Notes: a model not told the origin generated them from the sequence alone. 64,000 bases of DNA from Brumimicrobium sp035497735 (GCA_035497735.1 DATJCX010000047.1:194337-258336), one strand, 5' to 3'; shown: positions 24,907 through 34,044, counted from the stretch's first letter. Translations and numbers: made by a program.

Positions 24907-26163
24907 ATCCGCATCTTCCAACACTCCTTTCACGTCATAAATAATCCCCTTCTCACTCAACCCATCTCTTAAGTTAAGATTCATAAACTCCTTATGCGCT
25001 ACTCCTAGTACAATTGCATCGAACTTCTCATTCGGTAATTGATTCACAATTTCCTTATTGTATTCATGTTTTACCTCTTCAATACTTGCCCAAGGGTCAA
25101 AAGTTGTAACTACCGCACCATAATCTTCTAGAGCATCTATTACATCAACCACTCTTGTATTTCTAACATCCGGACAGTTTTCCTTAAAAGTTATCCCCAA
25201 CATTAAAATCTTAGCATTGTGAATATTGATATCCCTTTTAATCATAGTTTTTACAACCTGCGAAGCCACATAATTACCCATTCCATCGTTTAAGCGACGT
25301 CCTGCAAGAATGATTTCTGAATGATAACCTTTTTCTTGTGCTTTTTGCGCCAAATAATAAGGGTCCACTCCTATACAGTGACCACCAACTAAACCTGGTT
25401 TAAAAGGTAAAAAGTTCCATTTCGTTCCAGCAGCTTCTAAAACAGCATGTGTATCGATTTCTAGTAAATTAAAGATTTTCGCCAACTCATTCACAAATGC
25501 GATATTAATATCACGTTGAGAATTTTCAATCACCTTTGCTGCTTCCGCTACCTTAATTGTCGGTGCTAGATGCGTACCTGCTGTAATCACAGAACGATAT
25601 AAATCATCAATCGTTTTAGCAGCTTCAGGAGTAGAACCTGAAGTGATTTTTAGAATCTTATCCACTGTGTGCAACTTATCTCCCGGATTAATTCTTTCAG
25701 GAGAGTAGCCAGCAAAGAAGTCAGTATTAAACTTTAAACCTGAAATCTTTTCAACAACAGGAATACAATCTTCTTCCGTTGCACCTGGATAAACTGTTGA
25801 CTCATATACAACAATATCCCCTTTTCTAATCACTTTCCCAACGGTTTCACTGGCTTTGATTAATGGAATAAGAACAGGACGATTGTGTTCATCAACAGGC
25901 GTTGGAACAGTAACAATATACATATTGCAATCTTGTAAGTCCTCCATCTTCGTTGAACAATAAAGCCCAACACCTAAATTGTTTTCACTTTTCAGTACTG
26001 CTTGCAGCATATCGTTTTCTACTTCTAAAGTAGTGTCGATTCCTTTGTTTAACTCACTAATTCTACTTTCGTTGATGTCAAAACCTACCACATCATACTT
26101 CGTGGCAAACAATCTCGCCAAAGGCAAACCAACGTAACCTAACCCAATAATTCCTATCTTCAT
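24895..26163 (-). CDS. Nucleotide-sugar 6-dehydrogenase, TviB/WbpA-like
   Basis: A 422-residue NAD-dependent dehydrogenase of the UDP-Glc/GDP-Man family. The N-terminal Rossmann motif GLGYVGLP (7-14), the catalytic Cys263 in GGHCIGVDPYYL, and VTVPTPV are diagnostic; overall the sequence follows TviB/WbpA, which oxidise UDP-GlcNAc (or GalNAc) at C6 to the uronic acid. With the epimerase at 23086-24060 this gives UDP-GalNAcA, pointing to an acidic capsule. Its last codons merge with the octamer array. It is the second gene of the operon; 128 nt separate it from upxY, where a small TGGC/GCCA hairpin (26214-26224) was the only structure noted. Confidence 0.92.
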   Translation of the reverse strand: MKIGIIGLGYVGLPLARLFATKYDVVGFDINESRISELNKGIDTTLEVENDMLQAVLKSENNLGVGLYCSTKMEDLQDCNMYIVTVPTPVDEHNRPVLIPLIKASETVGKVIRKGDIVVYESTVYPGATEEDCIPVVEKISGLKFNTDFFAGYSPERINPGDKLHTVDKILKITSGSTPEAAKTIDDLYRSVITAGTHLAPTIKVAEAAKVIENSQRDINIAFVNELAKIFNLLEIDTHAVLEAAGTKWNFLPFKPGLVGGHCIGVDPYYLAQKAQEKGYHSEIILAGRRLNDGMGNYVASQVVKTMIKRDINIHNAKILMLGITFKENCPDVRNTRVVDVIDALEDYGAVVTTFDPWASIEEVKHEYNKEIVNQLPNEKFDAIVLGVAHKEFMNLNLRDGLSEKGIIYDVKGVLEDADVRL

Positions 26164-26291
26164 AATATCTATTCTACACTTATTTTTTCACACAAAAACC
26201 ATCCTTTTAAACATGGCTTCGCCACTCTCAGTCCCATTTAAGACTACAGCAAAAGGATTAAATAACTTTTTAATATTTGAGTAACGATAAG

Positions 26292-26813
26292 TTATTTAAC
26301 TAATTTCCTCACTTTGCTTTTTGCGAGATTAACAACAAATTTTGCAGCTAAGGCTTCAATACATATTATAACTCTATAACTATTGACATCCTCAACTGCT
26401 TTTGCAAAGTAACCTCTAAGAGGACCTGCTATTATTTCTACTTCTTCTCCACGAGAGAATCTTGAATTTTCAACCTTTTTAACTCCCTCATATTCTTCTA
26501 AAACTAACTTCAATTGTTCTATCTCCTTTGGTTTAACCCGACCGATTTCACCATTTAATTTCAAAATTGAATGAAATCCAGGAACAGAATACAATTTTTC
26601 CTTATTAACGGTGCAGTCATGAACAAAGATCACACCAGGAATTAAAGGAACTTCAATCAGTTTTTTTCTATCACTCCAAATTCTCCATTGTTTTTGAATT
26701 GGCAGATAAACTTGATAATTTAGCTTCTCTAAGAGGCAAGCAACCTTTTTTTCATGTCTTGAGTTTGTCCTTACAACAAACCAATCCGTACTTTCGCACA
26801 CAAAATCACTCAT
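26292..26813 (-). CDS. UpxY-type transcription antiterminator (NusG paralogue)
   Basis: A 173-residue protein with a NusG N-terminal domain (residues about 9-105: WFVVRTNSRHEKKVACLLEK, YLPIQKQW, PLIPGVIFV) and a C-terminal KOW domain (about 122-150: GEEVEIIAGPLRGYFAKA). Bacteroides UpxY proteins are encoded as the first gene of capsule operons and keep RNA polymerase from terminating in that operon only. The position here, first in a 25-kb minus-strand locus, fits this role exactly. No invertible-promoter repeats were seen upstream, unlike B. fragilis. Expected to act in cis on the elongating polymerase. Confidence 0.92.
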   Translation of the reverse strand: MSDFVCESTDWFVVRTNSRHEKKVACLLEKLNYQVYLPIQKQWRIWSDRKKLIEVPLIPGVIFVHDCTVNKEKLYSVPGFHSILKLNGEIGRVKPKEIEQLKLVLEEYEGVKKVENSRFSRGEEVEIIAGPLRGYFAKAVEDVNSYRVIICIEALAAKFVVNLAKSKVRKLVK

Positions 26814-26864
26814 CGCTAGGTAATTACAAAAAAATATGCAGACTTTTACAATATTTTAAAAGTG

Positions 26865-26872
26865 CAAATGTA
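26865..26872 (-). promoter_or_regulatory. Probable -7 box of the capsule operon
   Basis: Minus-strand TACATTTG (26872-26865) fits TAnnTTTG and is 52 nt before the upxY ATG. No convincing -33 TTTG was found, but a near-palindrome (TAGACTTAATAATCTA, 26885-26900) occupies that place and might be an activator site. The 195-nt gap 26814-27008 also holds the divergent ompA promoter. Confidence 0.45.
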
Positions 26873-26951
26873 CCGGTTATATATTAGACTTAATAATCTA
26901 AGTACCATTAAATGATAAAAATCAGGTTAAACTCTCGATTTTAAGAATTCT

Positions 26952-26982
26952 TTTGCTTTTTAAGTTAAATGTAGTATTTTTG
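26952..26982 (+). promoter_or_regulatory. Promoter of ompA-like gene
   Basis: TTTG (26952-26955), 19 nt, TATTTTTG (26975-26982): a full match to the Bacteroidetes consensus and spacing, 26 nt before the ATG at 27009. Confidence 0.75.
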
Positions 26983-27008
26983 TAAAAAATTATTCAAACA
27001 ATTAAAAT

Positions 27009-28349
27009 ATGAAAAAATTATTTATCACTTTCTTAACATTAACATTCGCTTTTACAAGCACCGTATTTTCTCAAGTAGAGGAAATGAATAAATGGTCGCT
27101 GAGCTATGGATTTGGAAGTCATTTCTTTGCTAGACCATTAGCAGTTTCAAACAATAACTTAAGAAACATTAGTTTAGGTCACCATGAGATAAATGCTCGC
27201 TACATGATTAACAACCGTATGGGAGTTCAATTTGGCGTAGGGTATGATCAAATGGCGTTTGCAGGTTTAAAAACGAACGGGAAACATGACAAGACTCATT
27301 TTTTTGGCGTAACAGTTCAAAGCGTTATCAATATAGGAGACATTATTAGACTCCATGAATTACATAACCGTTTTGGTCTTTTACTACATGGAGGTGGAGG
27401 TTATGGAGCGATGTTCCAAACACGTAAAGATATGGATAGATCAAAAGTAGACAATATGATTGTTCTTAAAATGGGTCTAACACCACAACTTCGTTTATCT
27501 GACCATTGGGCATTGTTTGGAGATGTTTCTACAAACGCGACATTCAGACAACACAAAACATTTAACTATGTAGAAAAAATTACTGATGACAAGAAAATCA
27601 ATTCAATTGGTGGTTTCTTTGATGTTTCTCTTGGTATAACTTACTACATTGGTAAGAACAAGAGACATGCAGACTGGACACCAACTGAATTAGGAAAAGG
27701 TCCTGTGAAGGTTGATTTATCTGAAGTGGAAAATGAAAATGAAAAACTTCGTAACCGTATTGCAACAATTGAAGAGCAATTACAGGACGACGACAATGAT
27801 GGAGTTGCTAACAAATTCGACAAAGAACCAAATACACCAAAAGGTGCATTAGTAAATGCTAGCGGAGAGCAAATTGAGGAATTGGTGGATACAGACGGTG
27901 ATGGAATTCCTGACAAGTATGATGATTGTCCAGAGGAGTATGGAACTTGGTCGAACAACGGTTGTCCTGTTTCTAAAGAAACTACACAAGTTATCCGTGA
28001 AATTTCTCGAGCTATTTACTTCAACACAGGAAAAAATACAATCGTTAAAACATCTTACGGACACTTAGACCGTTTAGTCGAATTAATGCAGAGAAATAAA
28101 GAGTTTGCTATTTCAATTGAAGGTCATACTGACAACGTTGGAGACAAAGAATTAAACTTAAAATTATCGAAAGATAGAGCAGTTGCTGTTAAGGAATACT
28201 TAACCGCAAAAGGAATTGATGCCTCTAGAATTTCAAGTAAAGGATTTGGTGATACTAAACCAGTAGAAAATAATGATACTGAAGAAGGTAGAGCTAAAAA
28301 CAGACGTGTTGAAATTAAAACAACTTTAAGTTTTACGGTTAAACCGTAA
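27009..28349 (+). CDS. OmpA-family outer membrane protein with TSP3 repeats
   Basis: A 446-residue outer membrane protein: signal peptide (residues 1-21, ending in FSQ), an N-terminal beta-barrel region (about 25-220), a short coiled coil (NENEKLRNRIATIEEQL), two calcium-binding thrombospondin type 3 repeats (DDDNDGVANKFD and DTDGDGIPDKYDDCP) and a C-terminal OmpA/MotB peptidoglycan-binding domain (IEGHTDNVGDKELNLKLSKDRA). Such proteins tie the outer membrane to the cell wall and are abundant in Flavobacteriia. Single-gene unit with its own promoter and a strong terminator. Confidence 0.92.
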   Translation: MKKLFITFLTLTFAFTSTVFSQVEEMNKWSLSYGFGSHFFARPLAVSNNNLRNISLGHHEINARYMINNRMGVQFGVGYDQMAFAGLKTNGKHDKTHFFGVTVQSVINIGDIIRLHELHNRFGLLLHGGGGYGAMFQTRKDMDRSKVDNMIVLKMGLTPQLRLSDHWALFGDVSTNATFRQHKTFNYVEKITDDKKINSIGGFFDVSLGITYYIGKNKRHADWTPTELGKGPVKVDLSEVENENEKLRNRIATIEEQLQDDDNDGVANKFDKEPNTPKGALVNASGEQIEELVDTDGDGIPDKYDDCPEEYGTWSNNGCPVSKETTQVIREISRAIYFNTGKNTIVKTSYGHLDRLVELMQRNKEFAISIEGHTDNVGDKELNLKLSKDRAVAVKEYLTAKGIDASRISSKGFGDTKPVENNDTEEGRAKNRRVEIKTTLSFTVKP

Positions 28350-28377
28350 GTTTTTCTCAAGGAAAAATTTTAGACTA

Positions 28378-28416
28378 AATGCTGAGCGATGACTTCATTG
28401 CTCAGCATTTTTTTTT
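28378..28416 (+). terminator. Rho-independent terminator after ompA-like gene
   Basis: 10-bp stem AATGCTGAGC / GCTCAGCATT (28378-28387, 28400-28409) whose 12-nt loop can itself pair, followed by a run of T. Confidence 0.9.
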
Positions 28417-28461
28417 ATTAGATACCAGAACTTTAGCATTTAAAATTCAAAGATAGATACG

Positions 28462-28469
28462 TATATTTG
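28462..28469 (+). promoter_or_regulatory. -7 box of uvrB, predicted leaderless
   Basis: TATATTTG, matching TAnnTTTG, ends 4 nt before the uvrB ATG (28474). The start of transcription should coincide with the start codon. No clear -33 TTTG. Confidence 0.55.
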
Positions 28470-28473
28470 CACT

Positions 28474-30453
28474 ATGGAATTTAAACTCGTTTCACCATTT
28501 GAGCCAACTGGAGACCAGCCTCAAGCAATTAAAGAACTAAGCAAGGGGATTTTAGATGGAATTCCGCACCAGACCTTGTTAGGTGTGACGGGAAGTGGAA
28601 AGACATTTACCATCGCCAATGTGATTCAACACGTTGATAAACCAACCTTGGTACTTTCACACAATAAAACCTTAGCTGCACAGCTATACAATGAGTTTAA
28701 ACAGTTTTTTCCAAACAACAGAGTTGAATATTTTGTTTCATACTACGATTATTATCAGCCAGAATCCTACTTACCGATAACAGATACTTATATCGAAAAG
28801 GATTTAGCCATCAATGATGAAATTGAAAAGATGAGGTTGTCCACCACTTCTGCCCTACTTTCAGGCCGACGAGATGTGATTGTTGTTTCTTCTGTTTCTT
28901 GTATTTACGGTATTGGGAATCCGAATGAATTTGAAAAAAGCATCATTCCTATAAAGCGTGGTGACACTATTATGCGGAATAAGTTTCTATTTCGATTGGT
29001 AGAAAATCTCTACTCACGTGCGGGAGATGATTTCAAGCGTGGAACTTTCAGAGTAAATGGAGATACCGTTGACATATTCTTAGCTTATACGGATTATGGA
29101 ATAAGAATAGAATTTTGGGGTGATGATATTGAAGAAATATTCACCATCGACCCTGAAACAAATGATATTTTAGAACGATTAGACGCCATCAATATTTATC
29201 CGGCCAATATTTTTGTGAGTTCGCCAGAAACGACTCGACAAGCTGTTGATGCAATTCAAGAAGACATGTGGGTTCAAGTAGAAGCTTTTAAGCGTCAGGG
29301 AAAACCGATGGAAGCTAAAAGACTAAAAGAAAGAACAGAGTACGACTTAGAAATGATCAAGGAACTTGGTTACTGTTCTGGAATTGAGAATTATTCCCGT
29401 TATTTCGATAAACGAGCGCCAGGAACACGACCTTTCTGTTTACTGGACTATTTTCCGAAGGATTATCTGATGGTTGTTGATGAAAGTCACGTGACCTTGC
29501 CACAAATTCGTGCCATGTATGGAGGAGACTTTTCTAGGAAGACCAATCTTGTAGAATACGGTTTCCGTTTACAAGCAGCCATGGACAACAGGCCATTAAA
29601 ATTTGAGGAATTTCAAACCTTACAGAATCAAACTATATATGTAAGTGCCACTCCAGCTGACTTTGAGATGGATTTATCAGAAGGTGTTATCGTTGAGCAA
29701 GTGATTCGTCCAACTGGTTTATTGGACCCTATAATCGAGGTAAGACCAAGTCTAAATCAAGTGGATGATTTAATAGAAGAGATTCAAAAGCGTGTTGAAT
29801 TAAAAGAACGCGTATTGGTGACGACGCTAACCAAGCGAATGGCGGAGGAATTACAGAAATATTTCGATAAAATGGGCATTCTATGTCGCTATATCCACAG
29901 TGAAGTAGATACTTTGGAAAGAGTAGAAATATTACGTCAATTACGTGAAGGAATTTTCGATGTTTTAATCGGTGTAAACTTATTGCGTGAAGGTTTAGAC
30001 TTACCGGAAGTGAGTTTAGTCGCCATTCTAGATGCTGACAAAGAAGGATTTTTAAGAAACGTTCGTTCACTGGTACAGACAGTTGGAAGAGCAGCGCGAA
30101 ACGTAAATGGTTTGGTGATCATGTATGCTGACAAGATGACCAATTCGATGGAAGTTACGATAGATGAAACAAATAGGCGTCGATCGATTCAAATTGCGTA
30201 TAACGAAGCACACGGTTTGGTTCCAACAGCTTTGAACAAGTCCCATGACACTGCATTTAACTATAAATCGAAAGAAGAGGAAGAATTAATTGCTGCTGAT
30301 CCAGATGAAAAATATCAGAATAAGGAAGAACTTGAAAAAGCAATTAGTACAACAGAAAAGTTGATGAAACGAGCTGCGAAAGAACTCGACTTTATGGAAG
30401 CTGCCCGACTTCGTGATGAAATGTTTAGATTGAAGAAATTAAGAAAGGAATAG
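28474..30453 (+). CDS. uvrB: Excinuclease ABC subunit B
   Basis: Full-length UvrB (659 residues). Walker A GVTGSGKT (37-44), the beta-hairpin YYDYYQPESY that opens damaged DNA, VVDESHVTLPQ (DEAD-like box), SLVQTVGRAARN (motif VI), and the C-terminal UVR domain that contacts UvrA/UvrC (last about 40 residues, ELDFMEAARLRDEM). It verifies lesions in nucleotide excision repair. Single gene with a promoter box abutting the start codon and a shared bidirectional terminator at its end. Confidence 0.97.
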   Translation: MEFKLVSPFEPTGDQPQAIKELSKGILDGIPHQTLLGVTGSGKTFTIANVIQHVDKPTLVLSHNKTLAAQLYNEFKQFFPNNRVEYFVSYYDYYQPESYLPITDTYIEKDLAINDEIEKMRLSTTSALLSGRRDVIVVSSVSCIYGIGNPNEFEKSIIPIKRGDTIMRNKFLFRLVENLYSRAGDDFKRGTFRVNGDTVDIFLAYTDYGIRIEFWGDDIEEIFTIDPETNDILERLDAINIYPANIFVSSPETTRQAVDAIQEDMWVQVEAFKRQGKPMEAKRLKERTEYDLEMIKELGYCSGIENYSRYFDKRAPGTRPFCLLDYFPKDYLMVVDESHVTLPQIRAMYGGDFSRKTNLVEYGFRLQAAMDNRPLKFEEFQTLQNQTIYVSATPADFEMDLSEGVIVEQVIRPTGLLDPIIEVRPSLNQVDDLIEEIQKRVELKERVLVTTLTKRMAEELQKYFDKMGILCRYIHSEVDTLERVEILRQLREGIFDVLIGVNLLREGLDLPEVSLVAILDADKEGFLRNVRSLVQTVGRAARNVNGLVIMYADKMTNSMEVTIDETNRRRSIQIAYNEAHGLVPTALNKSHDTAFNYKSKEEEELIAADPDEKYQNKEELEKAISTTEKLMKRAAKELDFMEAARLRDEMFRLKKLRKE

Positions 30454-30463
30454 GTCAAATAAA

Positions 30464-30526
30464 AAGCCATCTCAAAAGAAAGTTTTGGATGAAATACCTT
30501 TAACTTTTATTCTTTTGAGACAGCTT
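30464..30526. terminator. Bidirectional terminator between uvrB and TonB receptor gene
   Basis: Long inverted repeat: AAGC-CA-TCTCAAAAGAA (30464-30480) pairs with TTCTTTTGAGA-CA-GCTT (30510-30526) around a 29-nt loop. It lies between convergent genes. Confidence 0.75.
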
Positions 30527-30546
30527 CTTACAATTTAAATTTTCGA

Positions 30547-32406
30547 CTATTTCTTAGCACTAAAAGAATAGCGAACTCCTAACTTATACCATCTTGTTGG
30601 CATTGGAACTGCCCCACTTTCTCTGTATTGTGCATCTAAAAGATTGGTGATGTCTGTATAAATTGTAATTCCTTTGACTTTATAACTCAATCTAAGATCC
30701 AGTAAATTATAAGCTTTATTCAATTCTCTTTGAATCAATCTATTTCCTAGTTGAACAGAAAGGTCTTTATAGCTATAATTCAATCCCACAATCAACTGAT
30801 GTTTTAGTGATTCTACCACATATTTCGACTGACTTTCATCCACTTCCACATCAATTGGGTGAAGGTATTGGTAATTCACAAAGTATCCCAATCGGTGATT
30901 GGTTTGCAGGACAAAACTTTGTCTTAAACGTCCATATAATCCGTGTACTTTTACGTTTCCATAGTTTTCTGGAGAATACGGAACGAATTCAGAATCTCTT
31001 GTCCAATCGATAAAGTCATAAATATTTCTGTAAAAATACCCAGCTTCAGTTGTCATTTTTTTTAAGCGATAAGAAGCATTCAACTCATAAGTCCATGCAT
31101 TTTCTGGTCTTAAATTCGGATTCCCCACATTTCCAGGTGCTTGGTTGAGAAATAAATCCGTAAAAGATGGAATACGTTGTCCCGAACTTGCAACTGCAGA
31201 AATTGTCCACTGCTTGTTGATAGTATAAAGAATATTTGCTGCAGGATACACTTGCCATCCATAGCTTGAGTTGTAATTCACATAAGCGCCAACATCAAAA
31301 ACAAGTTGCTTCCACGTTTTAAAATACCTAGCAGCTGCTCCGTAATTATTTCTATCATGATTTCCAATATTTGAAGAATTAATTGTTTCAAATCTAGTTG
31401 TTAAATTCAAGCCAAAGGTTCCGATTTTCGTTGCCACTTCCCCGTTCAGTTCCGCCATTAAAGCATTCGTAAAATGCATAGAGCGGGCAACACTTGGATT
31501 GTCTTTAAAATAACGGTAATCGTCCTCATCGTAGCGGTTACTCAGTTTAGGACTAAGACTAAATCTTCCAAATTTATGTTCGGAGGACAAACTTACAATT
31601 CCAGTTTTTACAAATTCTACAGAATTACTGTCCCCTGGAGCCGCATAAAAACCATTTGCTCCAAATTTATTATCGGCATAACCACCGAAAAGTTGAATTG
31701 AATTGTTTTTATTCACACGATATTCACCACTATAAAGCAAATTCACCTTATCACCGTAACTATTGTACCTATGTCCGTTTGAATTTTCCTTTAAAGCAGA
31801 AAATAAGTGACTTTGTTTTTTCGTTCCATAATTTCCTGTTACAGAAACTCCACCTCCACCATAAATTCCGCTACCTTCTCGCGGGTCTTGTTTTTGGAAA
31901 GATGAACCAGCATAAATATCCGCTTCAATAAAAGAGTAATCTTCTTTTTTTGTGATGATATTCACCGCTCCAGTTAGCGAGTTGATTCCATAATACGAAG
32001 CCACAGAACCTTTTATAATTTCAATTTCTTTGATTGCATCAAAAGGAATAGGAAGATTCAGCATGTTGTGTGCTGTCTGTGAATTGTTGAGTTTAACCCC
32101 GTTAATCATCACTAAGGTTTGCTCGAAAGTTCCACCGTCTATACTGATATCTGCTTGCGTTCCCATCGGTCCACGTTGACGAATATCAACACCGCCAAAA
32201 TAAGCCAACAATTCATTAAGAGAAGTAACAGGCAATTGTTTTATTTCCTGAATTGTCAATGTTTGAACACCAGCGACATAGTCTTTCTTTGGTGTTGCAG
32301 CAATAGAGATGGTGATTTCCTCTAAATTAAGTGTATCAGGAGCTTCTTGTGCGAAAAAATTCGACGCTAGCATAACTGATAATCCAACTAAGTATATCTT
32401 CTTCAT
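30547..32406 (-). CDS. TonB-dependent outer membrane receptor (BtuB-like size class)
   Basis: About 619 residues. I place the start at 32406 (MKKIYLVGLSVMLASNFFAQ), a proper signal peptide; the longer reading from 32475 adds 23 residues with no signal character. After the signal come a TonB-box-like DTLNLEEITIS, a plug domain (SLNELLAYFGGVDIRQRG, SIDGGTFEQTLVMINGVKL, GSVASYYGINSLTGAVNIIT) and a 22-strand barrel ending in aromatic YSFSAKK. It belongs to the small BtuB-like class that takes up cofactors or metals. Ligand unknown; divergent from a MocR-type regulator with a shared control region, so a vitamin B6-type or amino-acid-derived ligand is conceivable. Confidence 0.9.
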   Translation of the reverse strand: MKKIYLVGLSVMLASNFFAQEAPDTLNLEEITISIAATPKKDYVAGVQTLTIQEIKQLPVTSLNELLAYFGGVDIRQRGPMGTQADISIDGGTFEQTLVMINGVKLNNSQTAHNMLNLPIPFDAIKEIEIIKGSVASYYGINSLTGAVNIITKKEDYSFIEADIYAGSSFQKQDPREGSGIYGGGGVSVTGNYGTKKQSHLFSALKENSNGHRYNSYGDKVNLLYSGEYRVNKNNSIQLFGGYADNKFGANGFYAAPGDSNSVEFVKTGIVSLSSEHKFGRFSLSPKLSNRYDEDDYRYFKDNPSVARSMHFTNALMAELNGEVATKIGTFGLNLTTRFETINSSNIGNHDRNNYGAAARYFKTWKQLVFDVGAYVNYNSSYGWQVYPAANILYTINKQWTISAVASSGQRIPSFTDLFLNQAPGNVGNPNLRPENAWTYELNASYRLKKMTTEAGYFYRNIYDFIDWTRDSEFVPYSPENYGNVKVHGLYGRLRQSFVLQTNHRLGYFVNYQYLHPIDVEVDESQSKYVVESLKHQLIVGLNYSYKDLSVQLGNRLIQRELNKAYNLLDLRLSYKVKGITIYTDITNLLDAQYRESGAVPMPTRWYKLGVRYSFSAKK

Positions 32407-32454
32407 TTTTTTTGGGTTTAATTTGAATTTCAATATGTTTTCAAAAGTTTTCGG

Positions 32455-32515
32455 CAAAATTATTACATTTGTCACTTCACAAGTAGTCCAGTTGTCAGAA
32501 TATGAGTAGTCCAGT
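32455..32515. promoter_or_regulatory. Divergent control region: two promoters and an 11-bp direct repeat
   Basis: For the receptor (minus): TAATTTTG (32462-32455) with TTG 17 nt upstream. For the regulator (plus): TACATTTG (32464-32471). The 11-bp sequence AGTAGTCCAGT occurs twice, at 32482-32492 and 32505-32515, spaced by 23 bp start to start, about two helical turns. Copy 2 covers codons 2-5 of the regulator. MocR proteins are known to bind direct repeats, so these are candidate operators. Confidence 0.55.
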
Positions 32516-33971
32516 CAAGTTAGCCGTAAAGGAAATCATTAGCATCGATAGAAGAAAGTCAGAATCTATCTACCTACAGATAGTTTACAGTTTTATACAA
32601 GCCGTTCAAAGAGGTATATTGCCTTTAGATGCTCAACTTCCTGGAACAAGAATATTTAGTCAGGACTTAAAGATTCACAGAAAGACCGTTGTTGCAGCTT
32701 TTGAGGAATTACAAGCACAAGGTTGGATAGAAACCATTCCCAGTGTTGGTAGTTTTGTGAAAAATCCACAAATAAGCAGTAAAAGCGAACAAATTTTAGA
32801 AAAACAAGCCAATAAGTATCTAAAAACGGCTAATTTCAACTTTAAAAGATCTTATCTACTCACCTCTCCTTTCGAGAAAAGTGATGTAGCGTTAAAATTC
32901 AACGACGGTCAGCCCGATTATCGACTAATAGACAGCAAGGAACTTGCAAGAATATACAGAAGCGCCTTACAACGGAAGAACATTCAACAAAATATCACCA
33001 ATAGTGAAGTACGTGTTTTACCAAGTTTTAAAGAACAGCTCAGTTACTACTTGAATTTAACGCGCAACTTACACATTTCTTCTCAGCAACTTTCAATAGG
33101 AAAAAGCAAGGAATTACTTTTGTATATTTTGACTCAGTTATTAATAGAACCAAAGGACACAGTTCTAATAGCAGGATTTGGTTACTTCTTCAACAACATG
33201 GTTTTCCAGCAGGCAGGCGCGAAGATCATCAGCATTCCCATAGATGAAAAAGGAATGGATATTGCTTACATCAAAAAGAATTTTAAGAAAGGAGAAATTC
33301 GTTGCGTAATCATCAATACAGCACAACATTACCCAAGTTCTCATAGCTTTTCAGCAGAAAGAAAACAAGCACTTTTAGCACTTGCGGAAGCCTATGAGTT
33401 TATCATAATTGAAGAAGACAGTGAATTTGAATTTCACCACAACTCCACTCCTGTTTTTCCGTTAATTTCTAGCAACCCAAAAAGCAATCATATTTACCTG
33501 GGAAGTTTTGGAAGATTCTTAACACCGTCATTTCAACGAGAATTCATAATCGGACCAGAAGACTTAATCTTGGAAGTTGAAAAGTACTTAGGCTTTATGG
33601 ATTCCAAAGGTGATATTACAACAGAGCAAGCTTTAATGGAAATGATAAAAGAAGGAGACATCCATCGCTTTTTATGGAAGAGCAATAAAGTTTACGCACA
33701 AAGAAAGCAAGCTTTTGAACAGTTATTAAAGTCCTATTTAGGCAATGAAATCAGCTACACCATTCCTCAATTCGGCTTGGCTTTTTGGATTAAATTTAAC
33801 AGAAGTATTTCTTTAAATGACTTATCTAAAGCAGCTATAAATCAACAACTTTTAATTCCTAGAATTTGTTTTTATCAGAACAAAGACATTACGGCAATGC
33901 GCCTTGGATTTGGTCATTTAAACGAAGGAGAAATGGAAGCAGCGTTAAAAGTAATTGCCAATGTCTTGTAG
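32502..33971 (+). CDS. MocR-type regulator (GntR HTH + aminotransferase-like domain) lacking the PLP lysine
   Basis: A 489-residue protein with an N-terminal winged helix of the GntR family (residues about 15-85: SIYLQIVYSFIQAVQRG, LPGTRIFSQDL, VVAAFEELQAQGWI) joined to a fold type I aminotransferase-like domain, the MocR/PdxR layout. In the family the cofactor lysine lies in an S-K motif; here the aligned residue is Arg338 (GSFGRFL, codon AGA). The EDDY motif that holds the PLP ring is changed to EEDS (304-307). The substrate-side Arg in MRLGFGHL is kept. It likely does not form an internal aldimine and may sense another ligand. Divergent from the TonB receptor. Confidence 0.87.
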   Translation: MSSPVKLAVKEIISIDRRKSESIYLQIVYSFIQAVQRGILPLDAQLPGTRIFSQDLKIHRKTVVAAFEELQAQGWIETIPSVGSFVKNPQISSKSEQILEKQANKYLKTANFNFKRSYLLTSPFEKSDVALKFNDGQPDYRLIDSKELARIYRSALQRKNIQQNITNSEVRVLPSFKEQLSYYLNLTRNLHISSQQLSIGKSKELLLYILTQLLIEPKDTVLIAGFGYFFNNMVFQQAGAKIISIPIDEKGMDIAYIKKNFKKGEIRCVIINTAQHYPSSHSFSAERKQALLALAEAYEFIIIEEDSEFEFHHNSTPVFPLISSNPKSNHIYLGSFGRFLTPSFQREFIIGPEDLILEVEKYLGFMDSKGDITTEQALMEMIKEGDIHRFLWKSNKVYAQRKQAFEQLLKSYLGNEISYTIPQFGLAFWIKFNRSISLNDLSKAAINQQLLIPRICFYQNKDITAMRLGFGHLNEGEMEAALKVIANVL

Positions 33972-34032
33972 GGAATTACGCCTTAATTGAAATTGCAAAA
34001 CTCCGACTACACAAAAGTGGGATTTATTCTAC

Positions 34033-34040
34033 TATCTTTG
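34033..34040 (+). promoter_or_regulatory. -7 box of RecD-like helicase gene, predicted leaderless
   Basis: TATCTTTG, a full match to TAnnTTTG, ends 4 nt before the ATG at 34045. No clear -33 element. Confidence 0.5.
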
Positions 34041-34044
34041 TGTT

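Noticed and set aside
26214..26224. ops-like recruitment hairpin for UpxY
   Set aside because: Only a 4-bp stem (TGGC/GCCA) with a 3-nt loop after upxY; too weak to call.
26814..27008. Invertible promoter upstream of upxY as in Bacteroides fragilis
   Set aside because: No pair of inverted repeats flanks the promoter region and no invertase gene is nearby.
32407..32501. Cobalamin riboswitch before the BtuB-like receptor
   Set aside because: The leader of about 50 nt is too short and lacks the B12-box sequence.
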